Assembly: GCF_020179425.1 (NCBI RefSeq) | Contig: NZ_JAILYM010000006.1 | Coordinates: 186,001 to 250,000, forward strand | Source: Novosphingobium percolationis | GTDB lineage: Bacteria > Pseudomonadota > Alphaproteobacteria > Sphingomonadales > Sphingomonadaceae | Length of the DNA: 64,000 nt | Reading direction: 5' to 3' | Shown here: one piece after another, positions 41,501 to 48,183 of the stretch | Position numbering within the stretch: position 1 is the first letter of the stretch | Layout: each line of letters starts with the position of its first letter | Made by a program: the position numbers and the translations under genes | The notes under the pieces: generated by a model | The model's input: only the letters and a program-made list of their open reading frames with translations | Databases searched by the model: none | What the model was told of the DNA's origin: nothing

Positions 41501-44454
41501 CTGCTGGCGGTGCCGGTGGCAATGGCGGCAACGGTGGCGCGGGCGGTCTTGCGCAGACGCTCGCGGCCAATGGTGCCAACGGCGCTGCGGGCAACGGCGG
41601 CGCGGGAGGCAGCGGCGGCGCGGGCTACAACGGCATTCTGCCGGGTGAGAACGGCAGCAATGGCGGCGCAGGCGGTAACGGCGGACTTGCCGGTCTCGGC
41701 GGCGGCGGGCTGACCTTCGGTATCGACGGCAACGCGGGCGACGGCGGCAGCGGCGGCAATGGCGCCAGCAGCAGCGTACTCGGCATTGCCGGTGGCAATG
41801 GCGGCAGCGGCGGTACGGGCGGTAGCTCGGCGGGCCTCGGCAACGCGGGCAACGGTGGGTTCGGTGGCAATGGCGGCGCTGGTTATGCCGGCGTGCTTGG
41901 CCAGGATGGCACCAACGGCGGCAGTGGCGGCGCGGGCGGCCTTGGCGGATCGTCGTCGGGCGGCGCGGCCGGCTTCGGTGGCAGTGGCGGCAATGGCGGT
42001 GCGGGCGGCGCAGGCGGCTTCGGCGCACCGGCCAGCGACGGCGGCAATGGCGGCAATGGAGGCAATGGCGGCGCCGGGGGTGATGCCGGGTTGACCACGG
42101 GCGCTGGCGCGGTCGGCGTCGGCGGCAGTGGCGGGAATGCGGGTGCTGGCGGCAACGGCGGCATCGGTGGCACGGGCATCGAGGCGACGCCTACCGGCGG
42201 CAATGGTGGCAACGGTGGCGATGCCGGTCTCGCCGGAGCCGGCGGGGCGGGTGCTGTTCCGGGCACGGCTGGTGCGCAGGCCTTCGCCGGTAACGGCGGC
42301 GACGGCGGCGCGGGCTATTCCAACGTGGCAGGCAGCGGCGGCGATGGTGGCAATGGCGGGACCGGAGGGACCGGCGCGACGGCCCTCACATCCGGCAACG
42401 GCGGCAACGGCGGTGCGGGTGGTTCGGCCACGATCGCCACGGCAGACACAGTGGTGTCGGGCGGCGATGGAGGCAGCGGTGGCGATGCGACGAGCGGCAA
42501 TGGCGGTGCCGGTGGCGCTGGTGGCACGGCGACGGCCACGGGGCCGCGCAATACCGCAACGGGCGGAACTGGCGGAACCGGCGGCGATTCGGCCACGGGT
42601 GCTGGCGGTGACGGTGGCGATGGCGGCAATGCGCTCGTCAACGGCACGTCGGCGCAAGCGGTCGGCGGTGATGGTGGCGATGGCGGCGATGGCGCTACGG
42701 GCGGTGCTGGCGGCACTGCTGGCGCGGCGGTTGCGATAGGTGCCGGTTCCACGGCCACCGATGGCACGAACGGCACCTCGTCTTTCGCCGGGATCGGGCC
42801 CGCCCCGGCTCCCGCCCCGGCTCCCGCCCCGGCGCCGGTACCGGCATCAGCGGGCGACGGTGGCGCAGGCGGTGATGGCGGTCTGGCTGGCGCTGCGGGC
42901 GCTGGCGGCGTCGGAGGCCTCGGCGGTAGTGGCGGCGCGGGAGGCTTTGGCGGCGCAGGAGGCGATGCTGGCGATGGCGGTGCGGGCGTGCAGCTTGCCG
43001 GCGCAGGCAATGCCATTTTCAACGATGGCGCGATCATCGGCGGCGACGCCGGGGGTGACGGCAGGCGCGCCGGTGCCGGCATTTTCGTGATGGCCGATGC
43101 AAGCGTCAGCCAGATCGTCAATCTCGGCACCATCAAGGGCGGGGTTGGCCTGGAAAGCTATGGCATCCGCAACCAGGGCACGATCGCCCAGCTCGTCAAT
43201 GCGCAGGGTGGTGCGGCCAGCAACGCCGGGCCGTTGACGTACTACGGTACGCTGCCGCAGCGCTACACGGTGGTGATCAACAGTGCGACCTCGTACGGCC
43301 AGCTGGCCGTGCAGGGGGGCAACGGCGATGAAGCGATGACCGTCGATTTGGCGTTCAACGGCAGCATCGGCTACGCTACGCAGCATTACGCCGACATCAT
43401 CACCGGCCTGGCGGCGAGCAGCATTGCCAACAGCAAGGTGGTCTTTGCACCGATCAGCGGCATGGTTGCAGCGCTAGATACCAATGGCGCCCAGCCTTCG
43501 AACTGGGATCTGCGCGTCTTGAACTATGGCCTGGATCTCGCCGAGCCACAGCACCTCGCCATCGATTTCAACGCGTTCCTGGTCAGCGCCGCTGTGCGCA
43601 GTGCCGATTGCGACACGTTCGAAACAGGCAACCTCTGCCTTGGCGCCAGTGTCCGCTGGGGCAACCATGCGCGTGGTTCCGGCGTAACCGGCGGCCGTAG
43701 CGACGCGACCGTTTCGCTGGTGGCGGCCAAGCGCATGAACAAGCAGGTGCGGCTTGGTGCTTTCGTCGAACTCGGCAGCGCAGTGGACTTTGCGGGAATT
43801 GATACCACAGGCGCGCATCCGCTGTTCGGCGTCTTCGCCGGATATGCCGGGCGCGAAGACGGAACGGGGCTCAACGCCAGGTTGGCCGTCGGCTACAAGC
43901 ACGATTCGGCACGCTTTGTCCGGGCCAACCTCGTAGGGTCGGCAACGGAAGTCGCCACGCGCGGCGCGTTCAACACGTGGAGTGTCGAGGGCACTGCGGG
44001 CTGGACGCTGGGAGCTGCCGGAAAGACGCAGGTCACGCCCTACATCGGCTTCAGCTATACCGATGCGAGCCGCGCCAGCTATGAAGAGACGGCTGCCGCC
44101 GGGGTTGTCGATGCAGCCTTCCGCTATGGCAAACTCTCGGCAAGGCGGTTCAGCGGTGTTGCCGGGTTGCGGCTGCGCGGCGCTCTCGGACTGCAGGCGT
44201 TCTATCGCCTCGGCGCCGAAATCGAACAGCGCCTGTCCTACACCACCGATGCGTTCACGCTTGAAGGGACCTTCGGCAAGACCAGCTACCAGACCGTGCT
44301 CAAGCCGCGCCGCACCCGTGTCAACGGCTCGGCCGGGGTAGGCTATGGTCTCGGCCACGGCACGATCATGACGCTGGACGGCGTTGCCCGCCAGACCGAC
44401 TATGGCAGCGGCGCCGACTATTCGGTCATGGTCGGCTTCCGCAAGGCGATGTAA
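38509..44454 (+). CDS. Giant glycine-rich (PGRS-like) autotransporter
   Basis: 1981 residues from ATG 38509, with GGAGGGGA upstream. An extended N-terminus and hydrophobic stretch (HALAFTLMAAAVAIPEAAKA) form the signal region, cleaved near residue 51. Residues ~65-1520 are almost entirely GGxGG repeats resembling mycobacterial PE_PGRS proteins, with 157-residue higher-order units at 306-929. A Pro-Ala linker lies near 1431-1447. Then come beta-helix-like strands (IFNDGAIIGGDAGG, VNLGTIKGGVGLESYGIRNQ) and a C-terminal autotransporter barrel of ~290 residues ending DYSVMVGFRKAM. A close Cys pair lies before the barrel (ADCDTFETGNLC). It is probably a surface-exposed passenger anchored in the outer membrane. 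No protease motif is visible. Confidence 0.9.
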   Translation: MHCNSNEIAISAILRSSQGRIGRSGLHSVSAHALAFTLMAAAVAIPEAAKADGLTCVDGACDVAGPVNGAAGNVGGTGGTGAMGGTGGVGEIGGAGLIGGTGGTGGAGGIGGAAGLVGAVGAVGVDGGVGATGINGSDGLVGETGAAAGNGVAAITLSDSALTVASAGVITGGVGGQGGTGGFGGIGGAGGLGGVGGIGGKGGTGGTGGRGGDGTLTGDGGVGGLGGAGGVGGAGGVGGVGGLGGVGGLGGLGGQAGAGGAGIFGIGLVLHNSGTITGGRGGAAGQAGADGLVGAAGLVGNAGIVGLDGDGGNGGAGGDGADAAVPGLSGGNGGAGGSGAAAYGTGNAGFGGDGGRGGAGAAGAAGIDGPSAGFAGSNGGAGGNGGYGGAGGLGGIAFGSGANGFAGNGGAGGAGGAGGTGGNGAAGDASFVDGSAGGNGGAGGLAGLGGAGAVIGADGVDGDGGNGGQGGDGFDGLFPGAAGGNGGAAGSGGAAYGIGNAGSGGRGGNGGAGAAGAIGIDGLAAGFAGSDGGAGGNGGIGGAGGLAGLAYGLGANGLAGDGGNGGAGGAGGIGGNGAAGNLGFVDGSAGGNGGAGGLAGIGGTAGGLGAASGSAGVDGNGGNGGLGGDGFAGLLPGADGGNGGAGGAGGAAYGLGNAGSGGHGGFGGAGAAGAAGIDGLSAGLAGTDGGAGGNGGNGGAGGLAGVAFGLGANGLGGNGGAGGAGGLGADGGHGAAGDASLVDGSAGGNGGAGGRAGLGGAAGSIGAIAGAAGVDGNGGNGGLGGDGFAGLLPGADGGNGGAGGAGGAAYGLGNAGSGGHGGFGGAGADGINGVDGVLPGVSGGNGGAGGAGGFGGTGGLAGQAFGTGAAGTSGDGGFGGNGGNGGVGGAGADGGGVSLNGGDGGNGGANGLAGLGGAAGGLGGVAGTNGVDGNAGWGGNGGNGYSALLPGQAGGNGGNGGIGGDAAGTGFAGAGGLGGHGGAGANGLAGTDPLTDGTAGGAGGNGGNGGAGGLAQTLAANGANGAAGNGGAGGSGGAGYNGILPGENGSNGGAGGNGGLAGLGGGGLTFGIDGNAGDGGSGGNGASSSVLGIAGGNGGSGGTGGSSAGLGNAGNGGFGGNGGAGYAGVLGQDGTNGGSGGAGGLGGSSSGGAAGFGGSGGNGGAGGAGGFGAPASDGGNGGNGGNGGAGGDAGLTTGAGAVGVGGSGGNAGAGGNGGIGGTGIEATPTGGNGGNGGDAGLAGAGGAGAVPGTAGAQAFAGNGGDGGAGYSNVAGSGGDGGNGGTGGTGATALTSGNGGNGGAGGSATIATADTVVSGGDGGSGGDATSGNGGAGGAGGTATATGPRNTATGGTGGTGGDSATGAGGDGGDGGNALVNGTSAQAVGGDGGDGGDGATGGAGGTAGAAVAIGAGSTATDGTNGTSSFAGIGPAPAPAPAPAPAPVPASAGDGGAGGDGGLAGAAGAGGVGGLGGSGGAGGFGGAGGDAGDGGAGVQLAGAGNAIFNDGAIIGGDAGGDGRRAGAGIFVMADASVSQIVNLGTIKGGVGLESYGIRNQGTIAQLVNAQGGAASNAGPLTYYGTLPQRYTVVINSATSYGQLAVQGGNGDEAMTVDLAFNGSIGYATQHYADIITGLAASSIANSKVVFAPISGMVAALDTNGAQPSNWDLRVLNYGLDLAEPQHLAIDFNAFLVSAAVRSADCDTFETGNLCLGASVRWGNHARGSGVTGGRSDATVSLVAAKRMNKQVRLGAFVELGSAVDFAGIDTTGAHPLFGVFAGYAGREDGTGLNARLAVGYKHDSARFVRANLVGSATEVATRGAFNTWSVEGTAGWTLGAAGKTQVTPYIGFSYTDASRASYEETAAAGVVDAAFRYGKLSARRFSGVAGLRLRGALGLQAFYRLGAEIEQRLSYTTDAFTLEGTFGKTSYQTVLKPRRTRVNGSAGVGYGLGHGTIMTLDGVARQTDYGSGADYSVMVGFRKAM
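39424..41295 (+). repeat. Four tandem supra-repeats of ~471 bases inside the autotransporter
   Basis: Units begin at G-(V/L)-D-G at 39424, 39883, 40354 and 40825, and a fifth diverged one at 41296. Lengths are 153, 157, 157 and 157 codons. Each carries the order LPGADGGNGG, AAYGLGNAGSGG, GIDG, GLGANGL, DASxVDGSAGG. Bases 40351-40517 and 40822-40988 differ at only two positions as read, pointing to recent duplication or gene conversion. Confidence 0.85.
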
Positions 44455-44509
44455 TCGTACGATCCCGGCTAGCATCTGCGGATGCAGCCGGGCGCGAACT
44501 GAATTGGAA

Positions 44510-44544
44510 GGGGCCGCCGATTGACATGATCGGCGGCCCCTTTC
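44510..44544 (+). terminator. Intrinsic terminator of the autotransporter gene
   Basis: GGGGCCGCCGAT pairs perfectly with ATCGGCGGCCCC around a TGACATG loop, followed by TTTC, 56 bases after the stop codon. Confidence 0.8.
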
Positions 44545-44603
44545 GTGTCAGCGGTTGAAGCATCGGCTACGGCCCGGCCACGGCGCGGCTGGGCGTTGGC
44601 GCT

Positions 44604-44966
44604 TTACGCCCCCGCAGGCGGGAATTTGTGCGTATAGACTTCGTTGAACACGATCAGGCCGTCCTTCAGCTTGCAGTGGTCGAAGCCGCGCATCTTGATC
44701 GCTTCGGGGCCGGTGCCAAAGTCCATGTACCAGCGGCCGATGAAGCCGCCGTCGATCGTCTGGAGCCATTCGGGAGCATAATCCCATTCAGGCACGGCGG
44801 CGAACATGCCCGTCAGGTAGGCGCGCAAGGGCTCCTTGCCCTTGAGGCCTGCGGGCACGCCTTCATCGTAGTATTCGATATCGTCGTGGTAGAACGACAG
44901 CACGCCCTCCACCGACTTGGCGGTCCACTGTTCCAGCCAGCGGCGGTTGAAGTCCTCAATATCCAT
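44604..44966 (-). CDS. SnoaL-like/NTF2-fold protein
   Basis: 120 residues, MDIEDFNRRWLEQWTAKSVE. Typical SnoaL/NTF2 opening helix and VLSFYHDDIEYYDEGVPAGL, then KGKEPLRAYLTGMFAAVPEW and GRWYMDFGTGPEAIKMRGFD, the cone-shaped ligand pocket of polyketide-cyclase or steroid-isomerase-like proteins. Asp and His residues are present but no catalytic assignment is possible. It lies 29 bases after a VOC gene in the same direction and divergent from the PhyH pair, so it may take part in the same pathway. Confidence 0.82.
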   Translation of the reverse strand: MDIEDFNRRWLEQWTAKSVEGVLSFYHDDIEYYDEGVPAGLKGKEPLRAYLTGMFAAVPEWDYAPEWLQTIDGGFIGRWYMDFGTGPEAIKMRGFDHCKLKDGLIVFNEVYTHKFPPAGA

Positions 44967-44995
44967 TGCTTGCTTCCCTTGTTTCCCTCTCGCGC

Positions 44996-45346
44996 TCAGC
45001 CGCGCTGGATGCCTTCGACGATGTGGCCTTCCGGATCGGCGAACATGGCGAAGCTGATGCCCAGTTGGTCGAGCCGGGTGATCGGCGTGGTGGTCTTGCC
45101 GCCATTGGCCTCGATCCGCGCGGCCATGCCCGCCAGATCCTCGGTATCGAACACAAGGATGCATTCGCCGGTGCCGGGCGAGGTGTCGTCGGTGAGAATC
45201 ACCAGCCCCGCGCCTTTGCCGTCGGCCGAGGCCATGATCACCTCGGTCATCGGGCCCGCCGAGAATCGCCCGGTCTCCTTGAAGCCGCAGACGGCGGCGT
45301 AGAACGCCACCGAGGCCTCCAGATCGGCCACCACCAGCTTGGTCAT
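44996..45346 (-). CDS. VOC-family (glyoxalase/bleomycin-resistance-like) protein
   Basis: 116 residues from ATG 45346 (MTKLVVADLEASVAFYAAVC). I chose this over an ATG at 45394 because that one sits inside a palindrome and lacks a ribosome site. A single beta-alpha-beta-beta-beta repeat pair: VADLEASVAFYAAVCGFKET, then ECILVFDTEDLAGMAARIEA and GISFAMFADPEGHIVEGIQR with the conserved final Glu metal ligand. VOC members include isomerases, dioxygenases and lyases; the reaction here is unknown. First gene of a two-gene leftward unit with the SnoaL-like gene. Confidence 0.82.
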   Translation of the reverse strand: MTKLVVADLEASVAFYAAVCGFKETGRFSAGPMTEVIMASADGKGAGLVILTDDTSPGTGECILVFDTEDLAGMAARIEANGGKTTTPITRLDQLGISFAMFADPEGHIVEGIQRG

Positions 45347-45389
45347 CGACAATCTTGTCACGCATCTCTCCCTGAATTGGTCTGTTCTG

Positions 45390-45405
45390 ACCATATTTTT
45401 ATGGT
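45390..45405. promoter_or_regulatory. ACCATA-TTTT-TATGGT inverted repeat
   Basis: Six-base perfect arms around TTTT, midway between the divergent VOC (start 45346) and PhyH (start 45504) genes. It is a likely operator shared by the two units. Confidence 0.5.
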
Positions 45406-45503
45406 GCGGGGCATTATCCGCGTTGACAAGCAGTTTTGCCGGGCAGACGTTTCAGGCGTGAGGCAGGCTCGCAAGAGGCCGCCCGAATGGAGTGGACCTG
45501 ACC

Positions 45504-46328
45504 ATGGCGACCCTTGCCGGGGCGGATGTGCGAACGCGCGATCTTTCCGCAGAAAAACAGCAACTTGCCGATCAAGGCTTCTGCGTCGTGCCAGGCGTTC
45601 TGCCGCTGGACGAGGTGGCCGAGGTGGTGCGTCGCCTGCATCGCGCGGCCGAGGCGAGCGAGCGGCAGGGGGTGGCGACCTACATGCCGATCCTCGATCC
45701 CAATGCGGCCAATATCCGCGTATTCTACCTGCTGGAACACGACGCGGTGTTTCGCGAGCTGATCCAGCACCCGCTGGCGGTCGAACTGGTGCAGGCGCTG
45801 CTGGGCGAGGAGTTCGTGATCTCGAACTTCACCGCCAACATCGCGCGACCGGGATCGGGTTCGATGTTCCTGCATTCCGATCAGTCGCTGGTGGTGCCGG
45901 AACCCTGGCTGGAGCCGTGGGCGATCAACATCATCTGGTGCCTGTCGGATGTGCGCTTCGAAAACGGCGGCACGCTGCACATCAAGGGCAGCCACAAGTG
46001 GCAGACGCGCGCTGACGTGCCGGAGAATGCCAGGGACATGCTCGAATCCTTCGTGGCACCCGCAGGGGCGATCGTCGCGATGGACGGGCGCATGTGGCAC
46101 ACCTCGGGCGCGAACATCACCAAGGACGAGGAGCGCCCGCTGCTGTTCGGCTACTACACCAAGCCGTTCCTGCGGCCGCAGGTGAACTGGAACGCGGCAT
46201 TGAGCCCGGACACGCAAGCCTCGCTCAGCGAACAGATGCAGATCTGGCTGGGGTTGGGCGTGACCGCCAACACCGGCATCGTCGATGGACACGTCAACCG
46301 CCAGGAAGGCGTCAGGGGGAAGCTATGA
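45504..46328 (+). CDS. Phytanoyl-CoA dioxygenase (PhyH) family protein 1
   Basis: 274 residues, MATLAGADVRTRDLSAEKQQ. The double-stranded beta-helix of Fe(II)/2-oxoglutarate oxygenases is visible: metal ligands H-x-D in SMFLHSDQSLVVPEPW, the distal His in GRMWHTSGANITKDEE, and GGTLHIKGSHKW in between. PhyH-family enzymes hydroxylate acyl-CoA, halogenated or natural-product substrates. Start and stop overlap the next gene by 4 bases (ATGA), and that gene is a diverged copy. Confidence 0.88.
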   Translation: MATLAGADVRTRDLSAEKQQLADQGFCVVPGVLPLDEVAEVVRRLHRAAEASERQGVATYMPILDPNAANIRVFYLLEHDAVFRELIQHPLAVELVQALLGEEFVISNFTANIARPGSGSMFLHSDQSLVVPEPWLEPWAINIIWCLSDVRFENGGTLHIKGSHKWQTRADVPENARDMLESFVAPAGAIVAMDGRMWHTSGANITKDEERPLLFGYYTKPFLRPQVNWNAALSPDTQASLSEQMQIWLGLGVTANTGIVDGHVNRQEGVRGKL

Positions 46329-47137
46329 CCACGACCACCACGGAACGCCCTGTCGTACTGCCCGAGCCGACGCGCGATCTGGCGCAAGGCTTGCGCAATA
46401 TCGCGGACTATGGCCTGACCATCGTGCCCGACGTCCTGACCGGCGATGTGCTGAAGGCCAGCCGGGACGTGCTCTATCGTGCCGCTGCCTCCGACCGGGC
46501 GCGTGGGCGCGAGCAGAAATTCTCGCTCGATTACGGGCACGACGACAGCAACCAGCGCGTGTGGAACGTGCTGAGCCGCGATCCGCTGTTCGAGGACATG
46601 GCCTTTCACCCCATCGCTATCGAGTACGTGCGGGCGGTGCTGGGCTGGCCCGCGCTGCTGGGCAACCTGTCGGCCAATGTCACCGGGCCGGGTGGGGGCG
46701 AGATGATCCTCCACGCCGACCAGATCTTCGTGCCCGAACCGTGGTCGACGGAGCCGCAGGGCATCAACGTGGCGTGGTGCCTCGATGAATTCACCGAGGC
46801 CAACGGCGGCACGCGCTTCGTGCCCGGCAGCCACAAGCTTAACCGCGCGCCGCTGCCCGAAGAGGCCGAGGTGGAGACCGCGGCGATCGTTGCGCCCGCA
46901 GGGTCCATCGCGATCTTCGAAAGCCGGGTGTGGCACAAGACCGGGCATAACCGCACGCCCGATCAGACCCGCGCGGGGGTGTTCGCGTGGTACACCAAGC
47001 CGATCTATCGCCAGCAGGAAAACTGGGCGCTGTCGCTGCGCCCGGAGATGCGCCAGTTCGCCAGCGACGAGGCGCTGACCCTGCTGGGTTTCAAGACCGA
47101 GGGGCTGGGGCTGGTCAACGGCAAGTCGCCGGCGTGA
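46325..47137 (+). CDS. Phytanoyl-CoA dioxygenase (PhyH) family protein 2
   Basis: 270 residues, MTTTTTERPVVLPEPTRDLA. Iron ligands H-x-D in EMILHADQIFVPEPWSTEPQ and distal His in ESRVWHKTGHNRTPDQTRAG; GGTRFVPGSHKLNRAPLPEE is the family core. It is clearly homologous to the preceding protein along the whole length but not a recent copy. The two may form a heteromer or act in sequence. Confidence 0.88.
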   Translation: MTTTTTERPVVLPEPTRDLAQGLRNIADYGLTIVPDVLTGDVLKASRDVLYRAAASDRARGREQKFSLDYGHDDSNQRVWNVLSRDPLFEDMAFHPIAIEYVRAVLGWPALLGNLSANVTGPGGGEMILHADQIFVPEPWSTEPQGINVAWCLDEFTEANGGTRFVPGSHKLNRAPLPEEAEVETAAIVAPAGSIAIFESRVWHKTGHNRTPDQTRAGVFAWYTKPIYRQQENWALSLRPEMRQFASDEALTLLGFKTEGLGLVNGKSPA

Positions 47138-47161
47138 GCGTTTGATCGTGCCCACCCCCGA

Positions 47162-47223
47162 CCCCTCCCGCTTGCGGGAGGGGAGAAGGATGCGCTGATG
47201 TCCCCTCCCGCAGGCGGGAGGGG
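47162..47223. repeat. Paired GC-rich inverted repeats (REP-like)
   Basis: Two near-identical hairpins: CCCCTCCCGC-TT-GCGGGAGGGG at 47162-47183 and the same arms around AG at 47202-47223. They lie in a 154-base gap between the PhyH pair and a convergent regulator gene. A related CCTCCCC...GGGGAGG element is found at 63683-63719. This looks like a dispersed intergenic repeat family. Confidence 0.6.
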
Positions 47224-47291
47224 CAGCGAGACTTGGTTCGCCGTAAGGCGAGCCTAGTCGCAGCGGGGTGGGCGAGAAGCGGCGCTCCGCT

Positions 47292-47951
47292 TCAAACCAG
47301 CCCGCGCCGGGCGGCTTCGATCGCGGCCTCTGCCCGGCTGGCGATGTTGAGCTTGCGGTAGATGTTCTTGACGTGGGTGCCCACCGTATGCGCGCCGATG
47401 CCGAGCGCATGCGCGGCTTCGGCAATGGTCAGCCCGCGCCCGATCGCGCGCAGCACGTCGGTTTCGCGCTGGGTGAGGGCGACGTCGAATTCGGTCGGCT
47501 GGATCGAAGCGATGGGGTGGCGAAAGCGTTCGAGCAGCTTGCGCGCGATCTGGGGCGAGACGGGCACTTCGCCGCGCTCGAGCCCGCGCAGGCGTTCCTC
47601 GATCGCGGAGATGTCGTCGCCTTTGAGCAGATAGCCCTGCGCGCCCGCGCCCAGCGCGCGCATCACGTTGGCGTCGTCCTCGAAAATGGTGGTGACGATG
47701 CAGGTGGCGTTCGAATCGCCAGCAAGTTCCGCGATGATGGCCGCGCCCGAACCATCGGGCAGGCCAAGGTCGACCAACGCAACCAGCGGCAGGTCGACCT
47801 GGCGATGATCGCGCAGCCATGCCCGCGCTTCGGCGAGCGTGCCCGCTTCGTGCGCGTGGGTCACGCCAAAGACGTCGGCGGCGCGCTCGGCCAGCGCCTC
47901 GCGCAGCGGCGCGATGTCCTCGATCACCAGAACTTGCCGGGCCGCGTCCAT
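47292..47951 (-). CDS. NarL/FixJ-family response regulator
   Basis: 219 residues, MDAARQVLVIEDIAPLREAL. The N-terminal receiver domain has acidic residues in VIEDIAPL, phospho-acceptor Asp in LVALVDLGLPDGSGAAIIAE, Thr in CIVTTIFEDDANV and Lys in GYLLKGDDISAI. The C-terminal LuxR-type HTH is LTQRETDVLRAIGRGLTIAE, AAHALGIGAHTVGTHVKNIY. No sensor kinase is adjacent in the window, so it is an orphan here. Confidence 0.9.
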   Translation of the reverse strand: MDAARQVLVIEDIAPLREALAERAADVFGVTHAHEAGTLAEARAWLRDHRQVDLPLVALVDLGLPDGSGAAIIAELAGDSNATCIVTTIFEDDANVMRALGAGAQGYLLKGDDISAIEERLRGLERGEVPVSPQIARKLLERFRHPIASIQPTEFDVALTQRETDVLRAIGRGLTIAEAAHALGIGAHTVGTHVKNIYRKLNIASRAEAAIEAARRGLV

Positions 47952-48183
47952 GATTCCTCCCCGATCCTGACAGCGGTGTACCTGCGCCAGCGCATGCGGA
48001 CCATCCCCGGTTCGCGGTACGTGCTCGGCTGGGGCAGGCGTTTACCAAGATCTCCCGCGAACGCGGGATGGGGTGGCCGCGATGCGCGGGTTAGGGAGGC
48101 GTGTGCCCTCCGGCTTCGCAACAGCGACCCGCGAAGACGGATATCTGGCCCGGTGCCGCCCTAGTGGCGCCGGGCCTCTTTTT
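47952..48183. other. Intergenic region with hairpin
   Basis: 232 bases between the regulator start and the acyl-CoA ligase stop. GGCCCGGTGCC (48147-48157) pairs with GGCGCCGGGCC (48166-48176), followed on the + strand by TCTTTTTT. As a terminator it would act on rightward transcripts, yet no rightward gene lies just before it. On the leftward strand it can still fold after the ligase. Confidence 0.45.

Noticed and set aside
39811..42657. 948-codon open frame antisense to the glycine-rich autotransporter
   Set aside because: The low-complexity GGx codons leave the opposite strand free of stops. The translation is Ala/Arg/Ile low-complexity with no domain, and the sense frame has a signal region, repeats and a barrel.
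39000..43100. CRISPR-like or satellite array
   Set aside because: The periodic DNA keeps the reading frame and encodes GGxGG peptides. There are no constant repeats with unique spacers and no cas genes.
44996..45394. Longer start (ATG 45394) for the VOC gene
   Set aside because: It lies within the ACCATA/TATGGT palindrome and has no ribosome site. The VOC fold begins at MTKLVVADL, coded from 45346.
48147..48180. Strong terminator with T-run pointing right
   Set aside because: Kept only as a weak feature: no rightward gene precedes it, so its role as terminator is unclear.
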